Part shown: piece by piece, positions 1-11,900 of the stretch
Numbering within the stretch: the first letter of the stretch is position 1
Layout of the letters: the number at the start of each line of letters is the position of its first letter
Assembly (NCBI GenBank): GCA_031216445.1
Contig: CM062215.1
Location: 1,236,501 to 1,300,500, forward strand
Direction of reading: 5' to 3'
DNA length: 64,000 nucleotides
DNA from: Lateolabrax maculatus
Taxonomy: Eukaryota; Chordata; Actinopteri; Acropomatiformes; Lateolabracidae
The notes under the pieces: generated by a model
Told to the model about the DNA's origin: nothing
What the model saw: the letters and a program-made list of their open reading frames with translations, nothing else
Databases searched by the model: none
Program-made: the position numbers and the translations under genes

Positions 1-3000
1 CAGGGCGTTGTAGACCCCGGGCCCCGCCGGTCGGTCTGGGATGTCGTCCACCGGCCGACTCATGTTGGGGTTATTAATATAATCACAGAGCTGTGACGAC
101 TCCAGCGCGCCGCAGTCGTTGAAGAGCTCAGAGATGAGCTCGCTGGTGCTGCGGCGGGTGTACGGGTTGGGGAACGCCAGCACGGCGGTGATACCCGTCA
201 CAGCGATGACCTCCAGGACCGGGTACTTCCCCAGCTGGGTGGTCTTCCTCCGCCGGCACCAGGCGATGTTGGCGCGGATAAAGAGGGTCCCCCAGAGACC
301 GCCAAACACGCCCAGCAGGATGAACGGGACCAGCTCGGCCATGTACCACGGCGTGTGGTACTCCACGTAGAAGAGCACCAGGCGGCTGTTGCCAAACGGG
401 TTGATGGAGCGCAGAGTGAAGGCGGCGACCAGGGCGGCGAAGAAGGAACGCCACAGAGTCTTCAGAGGGAAATAATAACTGACCTGCGGGAGAGACGAAG
501 GACAATGTGACCGTCAGGAGGAACATCACGTCAAGAGAAAAGCTGCAGAAAACAAACACTTTGGTTTCGGTGTGTGCGACTGAGCAAATGCAGCAGTTGA
601 AGTTGTGTAAGCAGGATTTGTATCGAACCTCTTCCAGGCTGAAGAGAACTCCTCCGATCGGCGCTCCAAAGGCCACCGACACTCCAGCTGCCGCTGCAGC
701 CGACAGCACCTGAAAGGTCAGAGGTCAGGGTCAGCTAAGTGTTTCCTGAACGCCTGGTAGTGAAACAGTATATCAGTAGACATAAATCAAATGTTTGAAC
801 TCTTCTTCTGTATAAATGAAAACCAATAACCACTTTTTAATAAACTCTCTTAGTTACGTGTTTTTAATATTATTATGGTACTTAACTGTTTGATTTTTGT
901 ACATTGGTTTTGTTAGTGAAGTAAAGTTGTTACATCAGGTTTCTGTACTGACAAATCAAGACCTGTAATGTTTGTGTTTCAGACATCTGAATGCGACTGA
1001 TGACCTCAAATGTTCTGCGGTACATCTGCTTCTTCTTTTGGTGTTTAATCTGTTCTGTATCTGCACGGTCAGCAGCGTACCTCTCGGCGCTTGCCCTCGT
1101 TCTTGCTGTACTTGGAGAAGAGGCTGCAGAAGAGGTTTCCGCAGCAGCAGGCCACGTGGACCAGAGGGCCCTCCTTCCCCAGACTGAGACCCGACGACAC
1201 CGCCAGAACCAGGGTGACCGTCTTGATCAGCAGCGTCCATTTTCCTAGATAGCCCCGGATTATGAAGCCGCTGAGGATTGTCTTGATCTGCAGATATTGA
1301 TATCTGTGAGTATTTTCTACTGCCCAAAAGCAGAAAATTACAAGAAACAAGTTGGTACACAGGCCTGTTGTAGACCTGCATGAATCCCTGTGTTTAACCT
1401 CAGTGTTTCTCTCACCTCTGGGATTCCTGAACCGCAGGCGTAGGGAGCGAACACTCGCACCAGAGACACCGCCAGGAAGGAAAACAGCAGCGCCCACAGA
1501 ACGTACAGGAAGTAGTTCAACACGTACGCCCCCGCTCCCTGGAAGAATAAAGCCACGAAAGAAAGTCAAACAACAGTTACCACAAATGTGTACAGAAGCA
1601 CTTATTTCTATTATTTCCTAATCAAATAAAATAATTCCCCAATAAAAACACCTTTTAAAGCTACTCTCATTAAAAGTACAGCAGAAATATTTGTATTATA
1701 ATTTGAGTATTCACAATTAACTACTACTTCCACTGGTGATAAAGCATTTCCCATTGCGTCTACCAAACCGTCAGTGTGTCCCCGTCTTTTAAGTGCATTG
1801 GTCAAAATGTGCTCTAAATAAATTGACTTAGCTGCGACCTGATCCTGACGAGAAAGACAACGAATGGCTATTAATGATGGATAACTGTGTTGATTTGCGT
1901 AATATTTCCGATGTTGTATTATTTTGGTCGGACCTCAGCGTGGCCGGTCATCAGCTCGGCCCACTTCTGCCACTGCGGACACTTGTCTCGGTCGTCGAAG
2001 GTCGTCTCGTTGGACGTCCAGCAGCACTGCTCGTGGCTGTACCAGAAGGCCGACAGACACACGCCTTCCTTCAGGTCTGTCATCCAGTCCACCGCCAGGT
2101 CGATCACTCCGGCCAGCGTACCTGCAGAGAACAGGACACGTCAGCACACCTGCTGCCTTTGAAAAACAACGTTTTCCAAATCCAAATGGAAAAGGTTCTG
2201 TATTGTCTCTTAGGACACATTAAAAAGCTGTGAAAGGTTAACCTGAGAGGAGTCCAATGAGCAGCATCACCACCCATCCTGACCAGGCGTCCAGCAGGCT
2301 CTTGATCAGCTCCCAGATGGACTCTTTACTCTTACTGGTGATCTGGACAAACAACAAGGAGAGATGAATGTTAGTCATTCACAGAGTTTGCATTTGACTA
2401 GCTGGTCCTCTTTGTAAGAATCCCAGAGACAAAACTGAGCTTTTCAAAACATGCCGAAGCTAAAGTTTTATTCTGCTGCCAATAAGAAGCGTCACACTCT
2501 TCTGCTTTGCAGAAACAGCGGCTCCACTGGACGAAGGTGAAGAGCTTTACTCAAAGTACCTGTTTTGTTTTAACTTTTCCTGCTGCTACAGAGAACTGAA
2601 CTAAGGACACAACAACTGTGAAATAATTAACACCAACATACTAAAACTATATAAACAAACATGTGTACCTTGCGGTGGCGGTCTGTGTCTCTGGATTTCT
2701 CCCTCAGCCAGTCGATGGTGTGGAAGTCTTCATACGTGCCCACGTCAGGAAAAGGTTCGTCCAGGAAATCCATCAAGTTCCCAGCTCCGTTCATCTCCTC
2801 TGTGGGCGTGGCGCTGCTGACACCTGGCAGAGGAGACACACGCTTCGACTCACTGTGAACAAATGACGCTCATTGCTTCCCGTACAGACGCCGCTCCTGT
2901 GCGTTTGCTCTACACAAGCCTACGTCTAACCTCCCCTCCACCATCTAATGTCCCCAGACACTGGAAGATTGTGCTCAGCGCGTTATTGTCGTCTTCTTAT

Positions 3001-3548
3001 GTTCTGCAGAAATTGCAGCAGGATCATTTCAGGGCAAATAAAGAAGAACATGTAACTGAAGCAGAAAGGCTGCAACTGTCTTTCCTGACAAATCTGATCA
3101 GGTTAATCAGTCTATGCAAATTCAAAGATATAATAAAAGTCTTCAAATGTTTTCCTGCCAACAGTCAAAACCCAAAGAAAATCTGCAAATCTTCACATTT
3201 GAGAGGCTGTAAATTGACTCTTTTTTGCCATTTCTGCGTGACTGGAACAGCTGTAATGATTACCTGATAATCACATCAGCTTTCCGATCATGAACTAACT
3301 CAACAACTGATCATCTCACCGCAATTCTGATCTGAAAAAAAAAAACGCTGCCAACAGCAAATCGTTTCTCTGACTTGGATGCAATCATCAGTGCACAACT
3401 CTGCAATATGACACCGATGGTGAGACCGAACAGAACCAAGCTGTAACGTTGATGAACATTAAATCCTGCAGGCTTCATGGACGGTAGCAGCTAAGGCTAA
3501 CGGCAGCATCGCTCGCTAAAGTCGCTTTTTACCTTCTCCAGCCTCCAT
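1..3548 (-). CDS. clcn4: clcn4, voltage-gated Cl-/H+ exchanger (5' part, eight exons)
   Basis: CLC-family 2Cl-/H+ antiporter of endosomal and ER membranes. Exons on the minus strand: 3533-3548 (ATG at 3548), 2669-2823, 2243-2342, 1934-2121, 1416-1538, 1081-1287, 629-709 and 1-483. All have GT/AG borders, and they sum to 1353 nt in one open frame (451 residues). Visible motifs are the N-terminal DEPFPDVGTYEDFHTIDW stretch, the anion-selectivity motif GSGIPE, the gating glutamate in GKEGP, the proton-pathway glutamate in the PWYMAEL helix, and GVLFSLEE. The N-terminus and the CCWTSNETTF loop match CLCN4 better than my recollection of CLCN3 or CLCN5, so I chose that paralogue. The C-terminal transmembrane helices and CBS domains lie beyond position 1. 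Start: a 16-nt coding first exon (MEAGE) joins in frame to exon 2, which also has an internal Met that aligns with the mammalian start region. Confidence 0.93.
2990..3330. repeat. Dispersed teleost repeat copy in clcn4 intron 1
   Basis: The stretch around cctgccaacagtcaaaaccc, 'gcaaatcttcacatttgag' and the following 'gccatttctgcgtgactgg' resembles diverged copies elsewhere in the window (about 49640-49870, 54060-54360, 63130-63350). No terminal repeats or coding capacity were found. The edges are approximate. This assignment rests on cross-matching within the window and on the general look of a widespread teleost non-autonomous repeat. Confidence 0.45.
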
Positions 3549-4019
3549 GTCGCGGTCCGTCCTAACGACTGCGGGTGGAAAACGTTTCTTTATAATTAAT
3601 AACTTATACAATGTCGACTTTGTTCTGCATTTTAGCCTCGAGAGAGAGAGAAAAGTGGCGAAAGATGTCAAGAAATAAACAGCACAGCGTCAGAGGCGGA
3701 TTTCCACAATGCACCTGTTCAATCCGTCAGTCTCACGAGAAAGAGCGAGATCCCGCGAGATGTGCGCCAAAGATCGTCTACTGCAAAGATGAAGGGGAAA
3801 AAACAAAAACTATTAATAAAGTTAAAGCTTTTTTAACATTTCTGACAAATTGAAATCCATTCCACAGCAGTTAGAAATATCTTCAGTGAACAGGTGAAGG
3901 GTTTATAAAATCTGATGCATTGTTCTAAATTAAACCCTCCAACAGTTTATACAAGTCCAGCTGAAAGCATCAGGCCATTAATCAATTCATCGATTGACAG
4001 AAAATGAACCCTTGTGATG

Positions 4020-4420
4020 ATGGTTGGAGTCATTTTTCCTGTAAAAACATTTCAGATCTGCTGCTTTTCTTTGAATGATTTGAATCATGTGAATGTGTTT
4101 TTAATAATGTTGAGCTTTGGACTGTTGGTTGGACACAACAAGCATTGTGAAGGTGTCACTTTGGGCTCTGGCTCATCGTGACGCCATTTCTCACTATTTT
4201 CACTATTGTTACAAAGCAAACGATCAATGGATCAATGGAGAAAATAATCAGCAGATGGATCCAGAATGAAAATAATCATCAGCTGCAGTCCGATACAAAA
4301 CAGTTCAAAATGAGCTCCAACAGTAAAATCCTGCTTTTCCATGAATGATGAGGAATAATAATCTACTGAGTACTTTTACTACTCTAACTACAGTATACTC
4401 ACATACTTTTACAGAAGGAA
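4020..4420 (-). repeat. Dispersed repeat, inverted relative to the copy in ephx2 intron 7
   Basis: The segment from the 'cagatctgctgcttttc' region through 'tgagctccaacagtaaaatcctg' is a close reverse complement of about 51690-52060. This includes 'ttggactgttggttggacac', 'gatcaatggatcaatggag' and 'catgaatgatgaggaataat'. The two copies lie about 47 kb apart in opposite orientation. No terminal inverted repeat or target duplication was identified. Confidence 0.75.
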
Positions 4421-5622
4421 CAGTTCCAATGCAGGATGTTTACTGGTAAGAGTATGCAGAAGTCACCTAGCAGCTGTAAGTGGTTCATGGTGCACCAGCT
4501 TGGACAAAGCCCTCCATCAGACCTCTGTAGCCTCCCTGGTTGATCGGATCGATGCAGTGGAGGAGATTTAAGAGGACACAGTGCTGTAGTATGGATTATC
4601 AACTTTGACATGTCCTCTGGTCTGATTAAATATAACGTAGCTAAAAGCATTTGGTTCTTTCTTAACAGTTATTTACTGAGAATATTTACAGCAGTAAATT
4701 CAACAATATTTTAGAATAGTTATTGTTTTTCCAGAAAGTGTTCTTAGGAGGAAATCTGTTTCTGGTAACTGGTTCGTTAACAGATTCTCCAAAAGTTTCC
4801 CATCACAAGAAAACAGGGATCACTGCAGTTTACAGTAAATGAGGTATTTTAATGAGGAAAAGCTCAGAAAACTGTCAAGTAAAGAGAAAAAGAGACCAGG
4901 CAGAGAAAATGACATTTTATGTTGCAAGGTGAGGTGCAGGAAAAGTGGTGGAGGAAGACAAATTACCACACTGGCAAGGAGGAGTGCTGGAATATAGACA
5001 GACTTTTATTTTCAGTCAACAAACAAACAAAAACACATGAAGAGAAAACTCCTTTAAGCTTCACATAGCTCCAAACCCACTCTGGTGCTGCTCAACAAAA
5101 CAAAACTAAACACAAAACAAAACTAAACACAAAAAAAACCCAACCACCTTTTTCTCCCATTCTACTCATTTATATAGCCTGAAGGCCCGCCTTTCCAGTT
5201 CAAACTGGCCTATCAGGTCAGAGCTCCAATATTGATGGTTAACAACAAATATACATTGTTTCCCAGCTTGTTCACAACAACTAAAGCCTCAGAATAACTC
5301 CTAAACAGGTTAGCATCAATTCTAAACATTCAAAACAAATGATCTGCACATCTTAATTAGCTGTCAATTCATCACACATCCATTATCCAATCAGACCTGA
5401 GAACCCGCCTACTCATAATGACATGAAGATGCTGTTGAGGCGTGCTTCCTCTTTAAGTACCAGCATAAGATGGCTTCCACAAAGGACCCAAACTCTGACA
5501 GGTTATGGCTTTGATCCAAGCATGTCTTTTAATATGTTTTTAAAATCTTAAATAAAAATGATCTTAAATAAGATAATTTACTATTATTGACGTACACAAC
5601 ATGGTTTTCTCCTGATCGTACC

Positions 5623-5628
5623 TTTATT
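5623..5628 (-). terminator. Poly(A) signal candidate for the NLR gene
   Basis: AATAAA on the minus strand (plus-strand tttatt), about 290 nt past the NLR stop codon. It is the first canonical signal I noticed downstream of the stop. Confidence 0.5.
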
Positions 5629-5919
5629 GCATCAATACCTTGAGATATAATTATAGAGTCATCTTGATCTAAAAATTCCCTGAATACAGTTAACACAAAA
5701 TACTAAAAGATAAATCAGACTGACTCATAACACAGATATAAAAGTTGAATCATGATCCCAACAAAACAATCTGAAGTGTAAACATGAGCACCGTGAAAAA
5801 ATAATCTACAGTATCTCAAGTACAAGAGGTAAGTGGTGATCTCCACATGATTATTAACACCGCTGGCTGCTGTTGGTCTGCATATAAACTTCTTCTTAAT
5901 CAATATGTAAAAAACCAGT

Positions 5920-5986
5920 TCACCAGATTTCAAACTGCTTCTCTTTCTTAAAGACTGTTCTGTCCACAATGTTGTTCCCGAAGAGT
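5920..5986 (-). CDS. NLR last coding exon
   Basis: Acceptor tttttctag, 67 nt. Completes an Arg codon from the preceding CG, reads LFGNNIVDRTVFKKEKQFEIW, then TGA at 5920-5922. The sequence continues the last LRR (…DTVR|LFGNN), which fixes this as the true C-terminus. Confidence 0.85.
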
Positions 5987-8900
5987 CTAGAAAAATACCA
6001 CAGCAGAGAGCAAACGTCAGTCATTCAGCCAGAGTAACATGAGGAACAGGATTAATCTAACTCATCTGTCTGTAATGGTGCACTGATCAATGTTTGCTCA
6101 CCGCACAGTGTCAATGGAGGGGTTGATGGAGACCAGTCGGAGCAACTCGCCAGATGAAGCATCAGTGATCTTATTGTGGCTCAGACTGCGACACGCACAA
6201 ACACACAGAGTGACACAGAGGTACATGTGTTACAGTACGTTATATCAGCCGGCTGCTGCTGGAGGCAGTACAGGTACCGTCCAAGCACAGGGGACACAAA
6301 TAAAGAGTTACAAGATCTCTTTGGTCAGTGGATGAGATCATTAAATGAAAACTCTTCCATTCATTAGATAAAGACTGTTGACACTCACTCCAGGACTTGT
6401 GCTTTGTGCAGATGAGGGCTGAGTGTGAGCAGCAGCTGGTCAGTGAGCTCACAGTGACCGAGGTCCAGCTCTGCCAGGCCCTCGGAGAAGTCCAGCATCA
6501 GGGCCAAAGCTCCACAGGCCCTGTGGTCCAGTGTGGTGTGACTGAGGTCCAGCTCTCCACCCAGGGCTCCACACAGGGACACTGCCCGCCTCACTGTGTC
6601 CCTCTCACTGCTCACAGGAACCAGGGACACCAGCTGGAGCAGGACAGCTTTACTGGCTCTAAACAGGAGAATCGGAGCAAAGAGCAGATGGTTACGAAGC
6701 CTAAACATGAATGTGAACAAGCTTCTTCTCCGGTTCAGGTCATTTTGCGGTCTTTCCCACCTGAGGCGGACTCCGTGTAGGACAGGAAACAGCAGGTCCA
6801 GTCCACTGTCCTCCACCTCACAGTCCCGCAGGTCGAGCTCTGTGTCCCGACTGCGTCTCAGGACGGTGGAGACGGCCCTGCAGTCATCACCAGTCAGACT
6901 GAGAGTCCCACTCTGACCCTCCTGTGGCAGCTCCACACAGGAGGAGCAGGACAGATCCAGCCTGTGCTGCAGAGTCCTGAGCAGGTCGACTGCTGCCCCC
7001 TGCTGGGCGTCAGAGGCGGCACAGCGCTGGACGAACCTCAGCAGCAGATTCCTGTCAACACTGGGAGGAAACATTATTCAAAAATACTAAACTGAACAAA
7101 TAATATTAATTAAAGGATAATTCTGTGAGTCCATCACGTTAATGGCTAAGATCTGGGGACATGGTGACATCACTAATAAGAGTTCTGATTGGTCCAGAAA
7201 CACGAGCGGTCAGACGATTAAACAGGTTGGAAACAAACCTCCAGGTAAGACAAACTCATTCCGTCCATCTGTACTGATCGGACTTGTGCACGTAGAGATT
7301 TCCTGTGCAATGAAGGATTATTCCTGACATTTCAAGGCTCACTGCCAGTGTCACCTCCACATACAGTGGTTTAGATAATCTGGAAAAGCAAGCACTGATG
7401 TCTGACCTGAGATGAGAAAGTTTGTCCAGTGTAGAGAGGATGGACTCTATCTCCTCTGTTGGTACGGAGGTCCACAGCAGGTTCAGTTGAACTCTGTCAC
7501 TGTGTTTGAGGGTGAAGAGCAGAGCAGCACAGTCCACAGAGTCCATCTCTCTGCAGGTCAGGTCGATCACATGATGGAATGACCTCATCAAACTGGGTAT
7601 AATGGGACTGGCACGAGCTCTGTAGATCTCTCTGATGGCAGTCAACACAAAGCTGGGAGAGGGCCTGAAAGCATAAAGCCACAACAATACATATGCAACG
7701 GATTAAACAGGAGAAACTGTATGTGTGTATCTGGTAAAAGGTAAAAAAATTAACAAACTGATCACCTTTTAAAAACAATCCTGCCCAGAAAGGGAAGCAG
7801 ACGTGTGATGTTCTCCTGTATGAAGCGGTTCTTCCTCAGGTTCACAGTGATGGTCTGATCTGACGCCTGCTGCAGCAGATGGTGAAGCAGCTCCCAGTTC
7901 AGACAGCAGAAGCTCAGGTCTCCACCCACCTTCATCAAGAAGGACCGGGTCAAGTCCTGGTCCTGGATTTCATGGAGGAGGGAGAGTAGCTGCTGGAACA
8001 TCTTCTCACTCAGTCTGCAGGTACAAAGTTATGAACATATCTTAGAAAAGTAGATAATCAGTATCTTTTGTCATTTTCCTTCACAAGGCTCAGTAAAGAC
8101 TTTTACTTGACTGTCAGAGGGCCGTCGTGCAGTAGCAGAGGAATGAGGGCCTGAGCAGGGACGCAGAACTCAGTCAGGTCTAACCGTCTGACTGCCCAGT
8201 ATCTCAGCAGAGATGCCAAACTACTGACAGCCCTCAACAATACTCTCTCTGTTTGGGCTGTCTGAGGGGCAAGAGAAAGCTCTTCAATAACCAGTGGACA
8301 GGCCACTCTCCCTCTTCTTATCCAGCAACACAGTAGCAAGGCCATGCCACTGGAAATCCTGAAAATCAAAGAGAGAGAAAAAGCAGTCGAGACATGAGTA
8401 ATGTTCACCAATAACTGGACATCCAACACACAAGATGAAGTTATAAGAGCAAGAGGCAGTAATTATATAGATCTGAACCTCAGACTGTGTAGCTGTGTTG
8501 TAGGTCTAAACAGGAGGGAGGCTCCTCTGACAGACATCTTTCTGGGTGTGAGGGTGAGATCCACATCAGAGCCACAGAGTCTGAGAACTCTCCCCACAGA
8601 CCAGCAGGTTTTCCTGGGTAACTCTCCTGTTAACAGCAGGCTGAACCCCAGGAGCCGCAGCAGAGAGGCCAACTGCTCGACCTCCTCTCTGGATCTTACA
8701 GAGATGGATGTACAAACACTCTGGAAGAACTCTGGATCACAGCTGAAACACAATCATATAGATGAAAGTAAAGTACAAGACATACAGCATCACAAACCAT
8801 CTGATATACAATGACTTTCATCCAGTACGAGATGTACAAGAAACACATACAGTTGGATGAAAAGGTCTAATTGTATGTTTGTTGTTAGTGGTTGTGTTGC

Positions 8901-11900
8901 AGAAAAAAAATACTGAACTGAAGAAAGGTATTCATCTTTATCTACACTATGTTCATTTGTAAATGAAAATACATTTCAAAATGGAAGAAAAAACCTCTTC
9001 TGACATAAGACACATACAGCAGTATTTTCAAATATACTGTATTTGTGTGACTTACCTGAGCTGTGAGATATATGGCAGACACTGTAGGAAACTCCTCACT
9101 TCACTCTCTTCATCTGAGCAGCCTGTCAGCTCCACTGGTTTCTTCTCTGGTTGGAGTTTCAGCACTTCCAGGAGGATGGAGGTCTTTCTCTCTGAGAGGT
9201 TTATGGACCAGACTGAAGGAGCTGACTGGAAAACTGACTGTAATGATGGAAGGACTCTCAGACCTGTTTTAGTCTCATAGTCCTTCAAGTGGGAGCACAC
9301 ATCCAGCAGGAAATCACAACGATATTGTTTATCATCATCATCATCATCATCCATGTATCTGTCACTCAGAGGGAATGTTTCATATCTGCAGACTGATGAC
9401 AGCAGCTCCAGTGTCTTCTCTCCTGTCTGCTGTTCTCTCTCTGCTGCTGCACAGAACAGATTCCCAAAGAACCTGGTTACTTTATGACGAACTGACCAAC
9501 GATCAACACTGAAATAAAGAGAAGGAAACATTTAGTGATGATTTGATCTCAGCTGCATGAATACAACAACACACTACTGATGGACTCCATCTTGTTCATG
9601 CCTCTCCTGTATAAAATCAAATCATTTCTGGACTTTTACTGACTCACAACACAAACACTCATCCTGTGTCTGTTTCTAAAGAGAAAGCTGCGTACTCCCT
9701 CTCTGTTCTCTGCTGTACTGGTTCGGTCAGACACTGACCTTCATTAAGACAAGTTAGTTAACTGACAGCTATGTTTCATATTTCACTTCAGTGGACTAAA
9801 CACATGAGTGAGTGGTTTGGTGCATGGTGTACTGGAGTCAGAGCAGGGAAATACTCCCCTTTCTATTTACTGAATCCAGGATTCATTTACAATCAACAAT
9901 CGATTCTGAATCATGACACCAGAAATCTAATTTAAACATTTTAATGCTGAAGTTGCTCGTGGTGAAGCTGATATTAAGTCTAAATGTGGATTTGTTTAGC
10001 TGCAGTGGATCTTCTGTCTGGAGTTTCTGGCATCAATAGTTATTTAACATCCTGTTTACCAGACACTGGATCAGCAGTGGCTTGTTTTATTGTTGATTAC
10101 CACTTCCTGTCCCCACAGTCTGAGCTGTAAGTCCTACTATAGACCCCCAACTCACTTCAGACGACTGACAGACATGTGGATAAAGGCCCCAGGTGTAAAT
10201 ACAATACTGATGACAAAGAAACATCACAGGAACATTTAGAGTAGTTTGGTGATGTTACAATTTATGCAACATGAACGATTTGCATAACTTTATTTAGGAA
10301 CCAGCTCTTCATATGAAGAGTTAAATCATGTAAAGTACAATTAATTTACCTGAGCTGTGAGATATAAGGCAGACACTGTAGGAAACTCCTCACTTCACTC
10401 TCTTCATCTGAGCAGCCTGTCAGCTCCACTGGTTTCTTCTCTGGTTGGAGTTTCAGCACTTCCAGGAGGATGGAGGTCTTTCTCTCTGAGAGGTTTATGG
10501 ACCAGACTGAAGGAGCTGACTGGAAAACTGACTGTAATGATGGAAGGACTCTCAGACCTGTTTTAGTCTCATAGTCCTTCAAGTGGGAGCACACATCCAG
10601 CAGGAAATCATGACGATATTGTTTATCATCATCATCATCATCATCATAATCATCATAATCATCATAATCATCCATGTATCTGTATCTTAGAGGGAATGTT
10701 TCATATCTGCAGACTGATGACAGCAGCTCCAGTATCTTCTCTCTTGTCTGCTGTTCTCTCTCTCTGCTGCACAGAACAGATTCACAAAGAACCTGGTTAC
10801 TTTATGACGATCTGACCAACGATCAACACTGAAATAAAGAGAAGGAAACATTTAGTGATGATTTGATCTCAGCTGCATGAATACAACAACACACTACTGA
10901 TGGACTCCATCTTGTTCATGCCTCTCCTGTATAAAATCAAATCATTTCTGGACTTTTACTGACTCACAACACAAACACTCATCCTGTGTCTGAAAGATTT
11001 GATAACTTGTCCTTTTCTTCACTTTATGTCATTTTACTTGGTGTACGAGTTTAAAGTGTAAAATATATTCACAATATATAAATATACACAGTGGAACAAC
11101 AACATCTAGAGTCCACATCAAGAACAACAGTGACAGGAAATCCCATCATGCAATGCTTCCCCTCGCTCCTGAGATGACAGACGTGTAAATTACAGTTCTG
11201 CTGCACTACATCTGTCTGTGTTGACACTAAATGATGATGACTGTCTGAAATCTGTCTACTCACCTTCAACCAACAGGAAGTCAGCCATTTTGAAATTAAC
11301 GTCACATTTTAGTGTATTTTAGCCATTTTCAGGGTTCAGACTTTAACGAACATTTAACCAGAGCAACTTCAAATTTGGTCGATGTCATCTAAAGCCCTTA
11401 GGGATCCAAGTTACTCAGCTTCTGAGTTTTCATGGAACGCCGGCGAATTTTGATGTTCCACCATTAAGACAGGAAGTTCTTCTAACTCAAATGTACTTTG
11501 TCCAATCTGCTACAAATTTCACATGTTTGACGAGAGTCCCGGCCAGAAGACATCTACAGGCCAATATCGACTCACAGTCAAAGTGCTGCCTACAGACAAC
11601 AGGACATTACATGTTTTATACTCTGATGTATTCCTCCAAGCGGGTTGACCAGATTCACCTCAAATGTGGTCAGAAATGACCTGAAGAACCTGATGATGTT
11701 TTATTGTAAAGATTGTGAGTTTCCATCAAATGGCGTTCCAGCGAACTTCAATGTTAAGACAGGAAGAAATAGTGTTGTAACTTGACTCCACACTGTCACA
11801 GCTTTATCAAATTTCTCACATTTGATAAAAATCCCGGCCTGAACACATCTACAGGCCAATATTGAATTATAGTCATAGCGCCACCTACTGGCAACAGGAA

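Larger units (their letters stand above)
3549..5919. other. Intergenic region between clcn4 and the NLR 3' end
   Basis: Head of clcn4 on one side, tail of the NLR gene on the other. Positions 3549-3800 should contain the clcn4 promoter and 5' UTR; a 'cccgcgaga' CGCG-type motif is seen near 3754 but no TATA box. A dispersed repeat occupies about 4020-4420. Positions 5095-5150 are rich in 'aaaacaaaactaaacac' repeats. I see no coding exon or RNA gene in the rest. Confidence 0.6.

Noticed and set aside
2863..3267. 134-codon plus-strand frame in clcn4 intron 1
   Set aside because: No recognisable domain; overlaps a dispersed repeat.
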